Positions 1 to 7,383 of a DNA stretch of 64,000 nucleotides are shown in pieces. Made by a program: the position numbers and the translations under genes. The stretch lies in assembly GCF_008271695.1 (NCBI RefSeq), contig NZ_VKKY01000003.1, positions 124,001 to 188,000 on the forward strand. Reading direction: 5' to 3'. The stretch comes from Rufibacter hautae (GTDB taxonomy: Bacteria; Bacteroidota; Bacteroidia; Cytophagales; Hymenobacteraceae). Under the pieces are notes generated by a model, which was not told the DNA's origin, ran no database searches, and was given only the letters and a program-made list of their open reading frames with translations. Position 1 is the first letter of the stretch, and each line of letters opens with the position of its first letter.

Positions 1-1
1 C

Positions 2-1054
2 CAGTCGCCGTTCGTGTTCATCCAATCGGTGAAACTGGCCCGCTCCGGGAATGAGTTGCGGGACAAATGGCAGCGGGTACCCGAGATTGTGATGCAGTTG
101 CTCTTGCGCGGCGCCAAGTCTGAGATCATCAACCAGGTGATTACCACTGTGGCCGACACCATTGCCCAGAAAGTGATAGAGGAGGTAATTGCCATCTGCG
201 GTCCGGCGCCGGCCAAGTTCGTGTTCATGGTATTGGGCAGCGAGGGCCGCAAAGAACAGACCCTGAAGACCGACCAGGACAACGCCATTGTCTACGAAGA
301 CAAAGCCAACGAGCAGCGCGAACTGGTGCGCGCGTATTTCCTCAAGTTCGCCGACATGGTTTCGGAGAAACTGGACTACATTGGGTTCAGTTACTGCACC
401 GGCGGCTACATGGCCAAGAACCCCAAATGGACGCACTCGCTCTCGCACTGGAAACGCAATTACCACGAGTGGATGCAGGAGATTGTGCCCGAGACCGCCA
501 TTCAGTTCTCCACCTTCTTTGACTGCCGCTACATCTACGGCGATGGTGCCATCATGAAAGAGCTGGTTTCTTTCCTGGACGAGGAGCTACAGAAACCCAT
601 GCCTCGGTTGTTTTACCACATGGCCAACAATGCCCTGCAGTACGAGCCGCCGCTCACATTTTTCAAGAACATCAGAACGTTCACCGTGGGGTCGCAGCAG
701 GTGTTTGACATCAAGAAAGCCATGACACCCATTGTAGACCTAGTGCGAGTGTACGCCCTCAAGAACCGCATCTTCAAAACCAATACCGGCGAGCGGATAG
801 AGGCCTTGCGTGAGGCCGGGGTGTTCTCCGAAACCCAGACCCAGGAGTTGTTGCAGTCTTACTATTACCTCATGGGCCTCAGGCTACGCAAACAGGCCAG
901 CCAGATCATGCATGACAAAAGCGAGCCAGACAATTACCTGGATATCCAAAGCCTCACCAAAATAGAGCAGGTCACCCTCAAGGAAATTTTCAAAACCATC
1001 AGCGACTTCCAACTAGGCATCAAAGTGCAGTTCACCAATAACCTGTTCGGGTAA
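2..1054 (+). CDS. DUF294-type nucleotidyltransferase, C-terminal part (5' end outside window)
   Basis: The frame is open to the left edge, so this is the C-terminal part of a larger protein. About 350 codons are visible. A nucleotidyltransferase signature, GSEGRKEQ followed by TDQDN, is encoded around 236-283 and is typical of the DUF294 (GlnD-like) fold. The remainder is the helical substrate-binding-like domain usual in this family. Full-length relatives are near 600 residues and carry N-terminal cyclic-nucleotide/CBS domains, which would lie upstream. The role (signal-regulated nucleotidyl transfer) is known only by family. The first in-frame GTG (14) is unlikely to be the real start. A 38-bp dyad follows the stop by 13 nt. 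Confidence 0.85.
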   Translation, partial: QSPFVFIQSVKLARSGNELRDKWQRVPEIVMQLLLRGAKSEIINQVITTVADTIAQKVIEEVIAICGPAPAKFVFMVLGSEGRKEQTLKTDQDNAIVYEDKANEQRELVRAYFLKFADMVSEKLDYIGFSYCTGGYMAKNPKWTHSLSHWKRNYHEWMQEIVPETAIQFSTFFDCRYIYGDGAIMKELVSFLDEELQKPMPRLFYHMANNALQYEPPLTFFKNIRTFTVGSQQVFDIKKAMTPIVDLVRVYALKNRIFKTNTGERIEALREAGVFSETQTQELLQSYYYLMGLRLRKQASQIMHDKSEPDNYLDIQSLTKIEQVTLKEIFKTISDFQLGIKVQFTNNLFG

Positions 1055-1060
1055 AAAGAC

Positions 1061-1110
1061 ATCCCCTGTTTTGGACCTGATTTTATAAAAGCAGGCTTGA
1101 AATAGGGGAT
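1061..1110. repeat. 38-bp dyad family copy 1 (core 1067-1104) with extra complementary arms
   Basis: The core starts TGTTTTGG and has the TTTT/AAAA centre and CT at positions 11-12. It is flanked by complementary ATCCCC (1061-1066) and GGGGAT (1105-1110). It sits just after the DUF294 stop codon and may act as its terminator, though no good T-tract follows. Confidence 0.7.
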
Positions 1111-1137
1111 GGTTGTTTGGCAGTCTTTTCGCTGGCG

Positions 1138-1152
1138 CGAGCGTCCCGCTCG
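1138..1152. repeat. Short GC hairpin CGAGCG-TCC-CGCTCG
   Basis: A perfect 6-bp inverted repeat with a 3-nt loop lies in the 284-bp gap between the DUF294 and HAD genes, beside the longer inverted repeat at 1184-1290. It could be the end of a dispersed repeat. Only one copy was noticed in this window. Confidence 0.5.
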
Positions 1153-1183
1153 TGTCCGCACGCATTCCTGATGGAGAACTTCA

Positions 1184-1290
1184 TCCTCTTTTTGTCATCC
1201 TGAAAGGATCTTGGGAGCGAACGGTAGTGGCCTTTAGTAACCGATACTACCATTTGCCCACAAGATCTTTCCAAGATGACAGAAAGGAGG
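1184..1290. repeat. MITE-like inverted repeat
   Basis: The arm starting GTCATCCTGAAAGGATCTTG at 1194 is matched on the other strand by the arm ending at 1280 (read as GTCATCTTGGAAAGATCTTG), 19 of 24 positions by eye. Weaker T/C-rich similarity extends about 10 nt outward on both sides. No ORF is supported inside. It has the architecture of a small non-autonomous element or REP-like repeat. It is single-copy in this window, so mobility is an inference. Confidence 0.6.
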
Positions 1291-1296
1291 AGACGC

Positions 1297-1334
1297 CGCT
1301 TCCAGCCTAATTTGCTAAAACTAGGCCCAAAACT
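1297..1334. repeat. 38-bp dyad family copy 2
   Basis: It starts CGCTT, has CT at 11-12 and an ATTT/AAAA centre, and ends CCCAAAACT. It lies 4 nt beyond the HAD stop codon on that gene's downstream side. Confidence 0.65.
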
Positions 1335-1338
1335 GGTT

Positions 1339-2016
1339 TTACTTCTGTCCGGTGAAAAGCTGCTGTAGCATGGGATCTGTGTAGTCCTTCACAAACCCGA
1401 TGACGTTTTTGTACTGGGAGAACTCTTCGTGGCCGTGCATGGTGGTGATGACCAGGCAATCCATGCCGGCGTTCTGGGCGGCCTCCACGCCTTTGGGTGC
1501 GTCTTCCAGCACCAGGCAATCTTTGGGGTTTACGCCCAGTTCTTCGGCAGATTTCAGGAAAGTCTCGGGGTGGGGTTTGCTTTTGGATACTTCATCCGCG
1601 GAGATCAGGGCCTGGAAATAGTGCCTCAGGTCCAGGTTGTCCACCACAAAATCAATGTTGAACATGATGGCGGCGGTGGCGATGGCCATCTTAATGTCGT
1701 TTTCGGCGGCTTTTTGCAGAAAACCGTCTAAACCGTTGATGAGCCGCAGGTGCGAGATGTATTCCTTCTGGTAGATTTTCTCTTTTTCAACGGAGAGCCG
1801 GTCGGCTTCTTCCTGGGTGAAGCGGTCTTCCCCGAAGAACCGGGCCAGCACCTCGCTGTTCTTGCCGTACATCTGGGCCTTCACCTCGTCCCAGGAAAGC
1901 GACGTCTGCAGCTCTTCCTTCAGAACCTTCTGCCACGCGGTAGTGTGGTAATCCATGTCGTCAATCATGGTGCCGTTCATGTCAAACAGGAAGGCTTTGT
2001 ATTTGGGGGTATTCAT
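1339..2016 (-). CDS. HAD-superfamily hydrolase, beta-phosphoglucomutase-like (DxN motif I)
   Basis: The protein has 225 residues, the usual size for small HAD phosphatases with a helical cap. Motif I is FDMNGT (residues 11-16): the nucleophile Asp12 is present, but the usual second Asp, the general acid/base, is Asn14. Motif III Lys lies in KSKPHPETF and motif IV is LEDAPKG, so the rest of the active site looks intact. By family it acts on a sugar phosphate or related small phosphate ester. The Asn makes ordinary phosphatase chemistry less certain, although I recall similar DxNGT sequences in Bacteroidota relatives. It is a stand-alone gene with a 38-bp dyad just downstream. Confidence 0.85.
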   Translation of the reverse strand: MNTPKYKAFLFDMNGTMIDDMDYHTTAWQKVLKEELQTSLSWDEVKAQMYGKNSEVLARFFGEDRFTQEEADRLSVEKEKIYQKEYISHLRLINGLDGFLQKAAENDIKMAIATAAIMFNIDFVVDNLDLRHYFQALISADEVSKSKPHPETFLKSAEELGVNPKDCLVLEDAPKGVEAAQNAGMDCLVITTMHGHEEFSQYKNVIGFVKDYTDPMLQQLFTGQK

Positions 2017-2060
2017 GTACGCGTAAGGTTAAGAGATACGTAAGGGCATACGGGGAAAAC

Positions 2061-2086
2061 AAAAAAACGGGCTCCAGAAGAGCCCG
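2061..2086 (-). terminator. Rho-independent terminator of the transketolase operon
   Basis: A perfect 7-bp stem (CGGGCTC 2068-2074, GAGCCCG 2080-2086) is followed on the minus strand by seven T (2067-2061). It lies about 55 nt downstream of the transketolase C-subunit stop codon. Confidence 0.85.
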
Positions 2087-2140
2087 CCTTTCCCTATATC
2101 CTATTTATTTTCTTCTGTCGGCAAAGCCGATCTACATCAT

Positions 2141-3109
2141 TTATTTGGCCAGGGCCTTTTTGCGCTCCAGTACTTTCTGCACGGCAGCCACAATGTGGGC
2201 ATCGTCCAGACCGTATTTCTTCATGAGCTGCTCCGGCGTACCGCTCTCCCCGAAGGAGTCGTTTACGGCCACGTACTCCATAGGCAGCGGCGTGTTCTGC
2301 GCCAGCAACTGAGCGATGCTGTCGCCCAGGCCGCCCAGGCGGTTGTGCTCCTCAGCGCTCACCACGCAGCCGGTTTTGGCTACTGATTTCAGCACGGCTT
2401 CTGCGTCCAGTGGTTTGATGGTGTGGATGTTGATGATCTCAGCGGAGATGCCCATTTCAGCTAGTTTCTCGCCGGCTTTGATGGCTTCCCACACCAAATG
2501 ACCCGTCGCGAAGATGCTCACGTCAGTGCCTTCGTTCACCATCCAGGCTTTTCCGATCACGAATTCCTGATCTGCCGGCGTGAACACCGGAATCACTGGG
2601 CGTCCGAAGCGCAGGTACACCGGACCTTCGTACTCAGCAATAGCCATGGTGGCGGCTTTGGTCTGGTTGTAGTCGCACGGGTTGATGACGGTCATGCCGG
2701 GCAGCATTTTCATCATGCCGATGTCTTCCAGAATCTGGTGTGTGGCCCCGTCCTCACCCAACGTCAGACCCGCGTGCGAAGCGCAGATCTTCACGTTTTT
2801 GTCTGAGTAAGCGATGGACTGACGGATCTGGTCATACACGCGGCCGGTGGAGAAGTTAGCGAACGTGCCGGTGAACGGAATCTTGCCGCCAATGGTCATC
2901 CCCGCCGCAATGCCCATCATGTTGGCCTCGGCAATGCCCACCTGCACAAAGCGCTCAGGAAATTCCTTGATGAAATCGCCCATCTTCAATGAGCCCACCA
3001 GGTCAGCGCACAGCGCCACTACGTCTTTGTTTTTTCTGCCAGCCTCTACCAGCCCCGCCCCGAAACCAGAGCGGGTGTCTTTTGATTCTGTATAAGTATA
3101 TTTTTTCAT
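2141..3109 (-). CDS. Transketolase, C-terminal subunit
   Basis: 322 residues from the ATG at 3109 (MKKYTYTESKDTRSGFG). An upstream in-frame ATG at 3124 would add only five residues. It contains the pyrimidine-binding and C-terminal domains of transketolase. GIAEANMMG carries the conserved Glu that activates the TPP pyrimidine, and SHAGLTLGEDGATHQ follows. It needs the separate N-terminal half encoded just upstream on the same strand. Together they would transfer two-carbon units in the non-oxidative pentose phosphate pathway in the cytoplasm. Split transketolases are well known in archaea and several bacterial groups. The 132-nt gap between halves contains a 38-bp dyad, which might allow uneven expression. 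Confidence 0.92.
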   Translation of the reverse strand: MKKYTYTESKDTRSGFGAGLVEAGRKNKDVVALCADLVGSLKMGDFIKEFPERFVQVGIAEANMMGIAAGMTIGGKIPFTGTFANFSTGRVYDQIRQSIAYSDKNVKICASHAGLTLGEDGATHQILEDIGMMKMLPGMTVINPCDYNQTKAATMAIAEYEGPVYLRFGRPVIPVFTPADQEFVIGKAWMVNEGTDVSIFATGHLVWEAIKAGEKLAEMGISAEIINIHTIKPLDAEAVLKSVAKTGCVVSAEEHNRLGGLGDSIAQLLAQNTPLPMEYVAVNDSFGESGTPEQLMKKYGLDDAHIVAAVQKVLERKKALAK

Positions 3110-3144
3110 TTGAATGATTCTCAACGGTTATGGATTTCTGCCTG

Positions 3145-3182
3145 CGTTTGAAGCCTGTTTTCTCAAAATCAGCTCCTAAACA
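3145..3182. repeat. 38-bp dyad family copy 3
   Basis: It starts CGTTTGAAG and ends CCTAAACA, with the TTTTC centre and CT at 11-12. It lies inside the transketolase operon, between the two subunit genes. Confidence 0.75.
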
Positions 3183-3241
3183 AACAAGCGTTCAAATGGA
3201 TTAAACTAGAAGTGGCAAGCCCGGAGACTTGCGGCCGCTCT

Positions 3242-4105
3242 CTAGTAATCCTGCATGTTGCTGGTCAACTGACCCAGGGCAAGGGAAAGCTGCTCATCAT
3301 TGGGTGCCACGCCGTGCCATTTGTGCGAGCCCATCATGAAATCCACGCCGTGGCCCATGTTGGTCTGCATCAAAATCATAATCGGCTTGCCTTTGTAGGC
3401 TTTGGCTTTGGCCAATTCCAGGGTCTGGATCACGTTGCCCAGGTCATTGCCATTCATTTCCATGACATCCCAGCCGAAGGCTTCCCATTTGGCGCGCAGA
3501 TTTCCTAAATCCAGGACTTTATTGGTGGGGCCGTCAATTTGCTGGCCATTCACGTCAATGGTGGAGATGAGGTTATCTACTTTGTTGTGCGGCGCGAACA
3601 GGGCCGCTTCCCAGATCTGTCCTTCCTGCAGCTCGCCGTCGCCGTGCAGCGTGAACACCAGGCCGGGATCGTTGTTCAATTTCTTTGTCAAGGCCGCCCC
3701 GATGGCTACTGACAAGCCCTGGCCCAAAGAACCAGAGGCGATGCGCACGCCCGGCAGTTCCTCATGGGTGGTAGGGTGCCCCTGCAGACGCGAATCCAGC
3801 TTGCGGAAAGTCTTCAGCTCGCTCACGTCAAAGTAACCGGCTCTGGCCAGCACGCTGTACCAAACCGGCGAGATGTGGCCGTTGGAGAGGAAGAACAGGT
3901 CTTCGCCTTCGCCGTTCATGTTGAACTCAGGGGAGTGGGTCATGACCTTGAAATAGAGGGCCACCAGGAAATCGGTGCAGCCCAAAGATCCGCCCGGGTG
4001 CCCCGATTGACAACCGTGTACCATTCTCACAATATCGCGGCGCACCTGCTTGGCAACCTGCTCCAGCTCCTCTAGCTGTAATGTCTCTTTTTCTTCTGTT
4101 TGCAT
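3242..4105 (-). CDS. Transketolase, N-terminal (TPP-binding) subunit
   Basis: 287 residues covering only the pyrophosphate-binding half of transketolase. Conserved elements are GHPGG (35-39), GHISP (76-80), GSLGQG (125-130) and the TPP/Mg motif GDGE (155-158), with the distal Asn near 186. It is first in a two-gene operon with the C-terminal subunit and ends in a terminator at 2061-2086. Known role: half of the heteromeric enzyme exchanging C2 units between xylulose-5-phosphate and ribose/erythrose phosphates. The upstream 256-bp gap to the divergent elaA gene holds no other recognised feature. Confidence 0.92.
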   Translation of the reverse strand: MQTEEKETLQLEELEQVAKQVRRDIVRMVHGCQSGHPGGSLGCTDFLVALYFKVMTHSPEFNMNGEGEDLFFLSNGHISPVWYSVLARAGYFDVSELKTFRKLDSRLQGHPTTHEELPGVRIASGSLGQGLSVAIGAALTKKLNNDPGLVFTLHGDGELQEGQIWEAALFAPHNKVDNLISTIDVNGQQIDGPTNKVLDLGNLRAKWEAFGWDVMEMNGNDLGNVIQTLELAKAKAYKGKPIMILMQTNMGHGVDFMMGSHKWHGVAPNDEQLSLALGQLTSNMQDY

Positions 4106-4361
4106 ATCAAATAATAGTCTGTTGCACGTAAATGATTGGTTCTTGAATGAGCGTTCAAGAGGCCAACAAGGTCTTGAAGGATAATAAGTGTAAAATTAAC
4201 ATTTAAATTATCGATTAAGATTCTTGTTCGCAAATTAAATATATAGACTTTTATGCAAACGTTGGCATAAAAAAGAGGTTTTGTCTTGGGCTCACGTTGA
4301 ATTTTGGTGAAAGCGAAGAATAATTGGCGGTTTTGGCAGGAAAGGGTAGTTTCGCAGCATT

Positions 4362-4817
4362 ATGGAGTTTACTACTGTCACCAAGGCCTTTGAAGACCTG
4401 TCGCCTAAAGAACTGTACGATTTGCTGCAACTGCGGAGTGCCGTGTTTGTGGTAGAGCAGAACTGCGTTTTCCTGGACCCCGACGGGTTGGATGACCAAT
4501 GCCACCACCTGCTTTTCTACCGCGGCACCACGCTGGAAGCGTACGCCCGCTTGCTGCCGGCCGGCGTCTCTTACCCAGAGCTTTCTATTGGCCGGATCAT
4601 CACCAGCGCCTCCGTACGCGGTTCAGGGGTGGGTCAACAGTTGGTGCAGAAAGCCATTGAAGAAACGTACCGGCTCTTCGGCAAGGGACCCATTAAGATT
4701 GGGGCGCAGCTGTACGCGAAGAAATTCTATGAGCGATTCGGGTTTGAGCAGTCCAGCGAGGTCTATGACGAAGACGGCATTGACCACATCAAAATGATAA
4801 AGCCTGCTGTAACCTAA
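4362..4817 (+). CDS. elaA: ElaA-type GNAT acetyltransferase
   Basis: 151 residues, the normal size for ElaA. The N-terminus LYDLLQLRSAVFVVEQNC and the middle section LSIGRIITSASVRGSGVGQQ (acetyl-CoA loop, R/Q-x-x-G-x-G/A type) are characteristic, as is the C-terminal YERFGFEQ. It is predicted to be a cytoplasmic N-acetyltransferase, and the natural substrate of the family is not established. The TAGTTTCG at 4347-4354 resembles a -7 box but would give a very short leader. It is followed by a strong hairpin terminator. Confidence 0.85.
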   Translation: MEFTTVTKAFEDLSPKELYDLLQLRSAVFVVEQNCVFLDPDGLDDQCHHLLFYRGTTLEAYARLLPAGVSYPELSIGRIITSASVRGSGVGQQLVQKAIEETYRLFGKGPIKIGAQLYAKKFYERFGFEQSSEVYDEDGIDHIKMIKPAVT

Positions 4818-4839
4818 GCAGTTCAGCGTGTTTCAAGAG

Positions 4840-4896
4840 AAAGCCGTTTCGGGGCTACTTTCATGAAAGTAGCCCCGAAACGGCTTTCGGTTTTTT
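4840..4896 (+). terminator. Terminator of elaA built on a perfect 38-bp dyad copy (4845-4882)
   Basis: Dyad copy 4 (4845-4882) is a fully self-complementary member: CGTTTCGGGGCTACTTTC pairs with its complement around a CATG-like centre. It is extended by AAAGC/GCTTT and followed by a six-T run at 4891-4896. This is the clearest case of the family acting as a terminator. Confidence 0.85.
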
Positions 4897-4939
4897 AGGT
4901 CCGTCAGGTAAACTCTAGTCTGTTTCTGCTTGCCTTTCT

Positions 4940-4977
4940 TGTTTTGGCCCTGTTTTCCGGAAAATCGTCTTAAAACA
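4940..4977. repeat. 38-bp dyad family copy 5
   Basis: It starts TGTTTTGGCCCTG and ends TTAAAACA with a TTTTCCGGAAAA centre. It lies 40 nt downstream of the aldehyde dehydrogenase stop codon and after the elaA terminator, in a convergent gap. Confidence 0.75.
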
Positions 4978-5017
4978 GTAGGCGTCGGCTGGTAAAGCTT
5001 GCCACCAACGCAAACCG

Positions 5018-6403
5018 CTAGAGCCATTTGAACGCTTTCCGCATCCAACTGAACTTGTTTTGGTACGGCGGATATCTGAGGGGCAGATCGGGTTTGGAGG
5101 GTTTCATAAGAACGCTTTTCTGGTGCGAGAACGCCTCAAAGCTGGCTTTGCCGTGGTAATTGCCTTGACCGCTGGTACCCACCCCGCCGAAGGGCAGGAA
5201 CGGATTGGCCAGATGCGAGACGGTGTCATTGATGCAAGCCCCACCCGAGGAAGTCTGCGTCAAGACCATCTCCTTGGCTTTCTTGTCCCTGGAAAATAAG
5301 TAGAGCGCCAGCGGCTTAGGGCGCGCGTTCACCTCCCGGATGGCTTCGGGCATTGTCTTATAAGTCAACACCGGCAGCAGCGGCCCGAAAATCTCTTCCT
5401 GCATGACGGGTTGGTCCCAGGAAACATCAGCGAGCAGGGTAGGAGCGATGTACAGGGAACTAGCATCGGTTTGGCCGCCGGCGTAAACGGGAGAGCTGTC
5501 CAGCAGATTTTTCAGCCGCTGAAAATGGCGTTCGTTGATGATGCGGGCGAAGTCTGGGCTTTGGGCTGGGTTGGTGCCGTAAAATTCCTGGATGGTAGAA
5601 GTCAGTTCTTTCAGCAGCGGTTCTTTTACTTTCTCATGTACCAAAAGGTAGTCTGGCGCCACGCAGGTTTGGCCCGCGTTGATGAATTTGCCCCAGACAA
5701 TGCGCTTGGCCGCCACGGCCAGGTCGGCGGTCTCGTCAATAAGGCAGGGGCTCTTTCCGCCCAATTCCAAGGTGACCGGAATCAGCTGTTTGGCGGCAGC
5801 CTGCGCCACAACCTTGCCCACCGGTACACTGCCGGTGAAAAAGATCTTGTCAAAAGGCTGTTCCAGCAGCACTTGGCTTACCTCGGGGCCGCCTTGCACT
5901 ACGGTCAGGTACTCGGGCGGGAAATGGTCTTGGATCAGGCGGGCCGTGAGCTGGCTCGTGGCAGAGGTGAGTTCAGAGGGCTTCAGGATGGCGCAGCAGC
6001 CCGCCGCAATGGCGCCCAGCACCGGCGACAGCGTGAGTTGGAACGGATAGTTCCAGGCGCCAATGACCAGCGAAACGCCGTAGGGCTCGGGGTAAATGTA
6101 GTCTTTGGACGGAAAATTCAGGAAGCTGGACTTCACCCGATACGGCTCGATCCAGCGGCGCAGGTGCTTGAGCAGGAACTTGATCTCGGCCTCCAGAATG
6201 GCGATCTCCGTGGCGAACGTCTCAAAGGGTGGCTTTTTGAAATCGGCGGAAAGCGACGCGATGATGGCTTCTTCTTCTTGCTGAATGACTTTCTGCAGCC
6301 GGCGGAGCATCTTCAACCGGAAGGCGATCGGACGGGTTTGCCCGGTGTTGAAAAATTCCTTCTGGCGTTGCACCAGTGTCTCCAGTTCCTGTGGCGAAGT
6401 CAT
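5018..6403 (-). CDS. NAD(P)-dependent aldehyde dehydrogenase (ALDH3-like)
   Basis: 461 residues from the ATG at 6403 (MTSPQELETLV); an ATG at 6433 would add ten residues. The catalytic Cys lies in NAGQTCVAP (Cys247), the general-base Glu in ELGGKSP (Glu213) and the oxyanion Asn in GAWNYP (Asn117). The length near 460 and a hydrophobic C-terminal tail fit the ALDH3/fatty-aldehyde type rather than the 480-500-residue ALDH1 type. Predicted activity: oxidation of aldehydes to carboxylates in the cytoplasm or at the membrane surface. Monocistronic. Substrate cannot be told. Confidence 0.9.
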   Translation of the reverse strand: MTSPQELETLVQRQKEFFNTGQTRPIAFRLKMLRRLQKVIQQEEEAIIASLSADFKKPPFETFATEIAILEAEIKFLLKHLRRWIEPYRVKSSFLNFPSKDYIYPEPYGVSLVIGAWNYPFQLTLSPVLGAIAAGCCAILKPSELTSATSQLTARLIQDHFPPEYLTVVQGGPEVSQVLLEQPFDKIFFTGSVPVGKVVAQAAAKQLIPVTLELGGKSPCLIDETADLAVAAKRIVWGKFINAGQTCVAPDYLLVHEKVKEPLLKELTSTIQEFYGTNPAQSPDFARIINERHFQRLKNLLDSSPVYAGGQTDASSLYIAPTLLADVSWDQPVMQEEIFGPLLPVLTYKTMPEAIREVNARPKPLALYLFSRDKKAKEMVLTQTSSGGACINDTVSHLANPFLPFGGVGTSGQGNYHGKASFEAFSHQKSVLMKPSKPDLPLRYPPYQNKFSWMRKAFKWL

Positions 6404-6530
6404 AGTCTTAAGTCCTTGAGAATTCTCCTGCATATACTCGCCTCCCTCTAAAATGGCTGAAAGCGGTGCGTGAATTGAAAATAATTTTCCGGTGGCAGCC
6501 TTGGGCTGGGCGTAAAGAATGGTATAAATA

Positions 6531-6568
6531 CGTTTTCAGACTATTTTTGCGGAAACGGCTCCAAAGCA
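6531..6568. repeat. 38-bp dyad family copy 6
   Basis: It starts CGTTTTCAGACTA and ends CCAAAGCA, 38 nt. It lies in the divergent gap between the aldehyde dehydrogenase and the acidic-protein gene, where no terminator is expected. Confidence 0.65.
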
Positions 6569-6685
6569 TAAATTATAAAGAAAGTTTTACCTAATTGGCG
6601 GACACTTTTTAAAACGCACTCGTAAAAAGGAGACCAACCTGAAATTAGCAAACAACAATTTTTGACAGCTTTAAAATAGACTAAT

Positions 6686-7162
6686 ATGGCACCACGCGGC
6701 AGTTACGATGACGAGTATGGCTACGATGACGATGATTTAAACAACAGCCATTTTGATGATGAGTTCTCCTTTGACGACGATGAAGATGACGTTTTAGGGG
6801 GCAGGGGCGGCTTTGGCGCAGATGATGATGAGGAGGTGAACCTTCCGTACGAGGGGGAGCTTTTCAACGAGATGCTGAGCAAACTGCACGGGACACTCAT
6901 CATGTACGGCGAGGACGACCCTAAGCTGATGGACCTCCAGACCGAGTTGCTGCAGGTGGATGCTGACAAACTAGGCACTGCCACGGATGATATGTTCTAC
7001 CTGGAGGAGGCCAGCAACATTGCCAAGATCCTGAAGAAGCACGTGGGCGAGTCACCCAAGATCAAGCAGATCCACGACAACTTCATGAAAGACATCACCC
7101 GCTTCAGCGATGAATCAGCGGAGGGCCACGCAGGCGATTACTACCTGGATGACGAGGAGTAA
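6686..7162 (+). CDS. Highly acidic small protein of unknown function
   Basis: 158 residues. The first 55 are extremely rich in Asp/Glu and Gly (clusters such as YDDEYGYDDDD and FDDDEDD) and should be disordered. Residues from about 55 on look helical and conserved-like (LSKLHGTLIMYGEDDPKLMD). There is no signal peptide or membrane segment. It is not recognised. Acidic tails like this occur in nucleic-acid mimics, chaperone-like and RNA polymerase- or ribosome-associated proteins, but nothing here decides between them. It is monocistronic, with its own strong terminator. Confidence 0.8.
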   Translation: MAPRGSYDDEYGYDDDDLNNSHFDDEFSFDDDEDDVLGGRGGFGADDDEEVNLPYEGELFNEMLSKLHGTLIMYGEDDPKLMDLQTELLQVDADKLGTATDDMFYLEEASNIAKILKKHVGESPKIKQIHDNFMKDITRFSDESAEGHAGDYYLDDEE

Positions 7163-7192
7163 ACCCCATCGCCACACGATTGCTGCCTTATG

Positions 7193-7232
7193 AAAAGCGG
7201 AGGCTCCTATAAGTAGGAGCCTCCGCTTTTGT
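7193..7232 (+). terminator. Strong terminator after the acidic-protein gene
   Basis: Perfect 17-bp stem (7193-7209 and 7214-7230) with a TAAG loop; the stem begins AAAAGCGGAGGC and ends in a T-run. It is self-complementary and could work in both directions. Confidence 0.9.
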
Positions 7233-7297
7233 GTTAGACGAGAAAGGTGCACAGCACTCTGAACATAAGTAAGATGTTTTGCTGAAGCGGTGGATTT

Positions 7298-7334
7298 TGT
7301 TTTGGGCTAGTTTGCAGAAAACGGCCCTAAAAAG
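7298..7334. repeat. 38-bp dyad family copy 7 (one base shorter)
   Basis: It starts TGTTTTGGG and has CTAGTTT...GAAAACGG and CCCTAAAAAG. It lies in the convergent gap between the acidic-protein gene and the YDG-repeat gene. Confidence 0.65.
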
Positions 7335-7360
7335 GAAAGGCGCCACATGGGCGCCCTTTC
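7328..7360 (-). terminator. Terminator of the YDG-repeat gene
   Basis: Stem GAAAGGCGCC (7335-7344) with GGCGCCCTTTC (7350-7360), one bulged base, followed on the minus strand by a T-run from the AAAAA at 7329-7333. It lies 24 nt downstream of the stop codon. Confidence 0.75.
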
Positions 7361-7383
7361 TTTAGCTTGCTGAGTTCTTTAGA

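Noticed and set aside
5411-6451. 346-codon plus ORF opposite the aldehyde dehydrogenase
   Set aside because: It is a shadow of a well-conserved gene on the other strand; the product resembles nothing and is Gly/Arg/Gln-rich.
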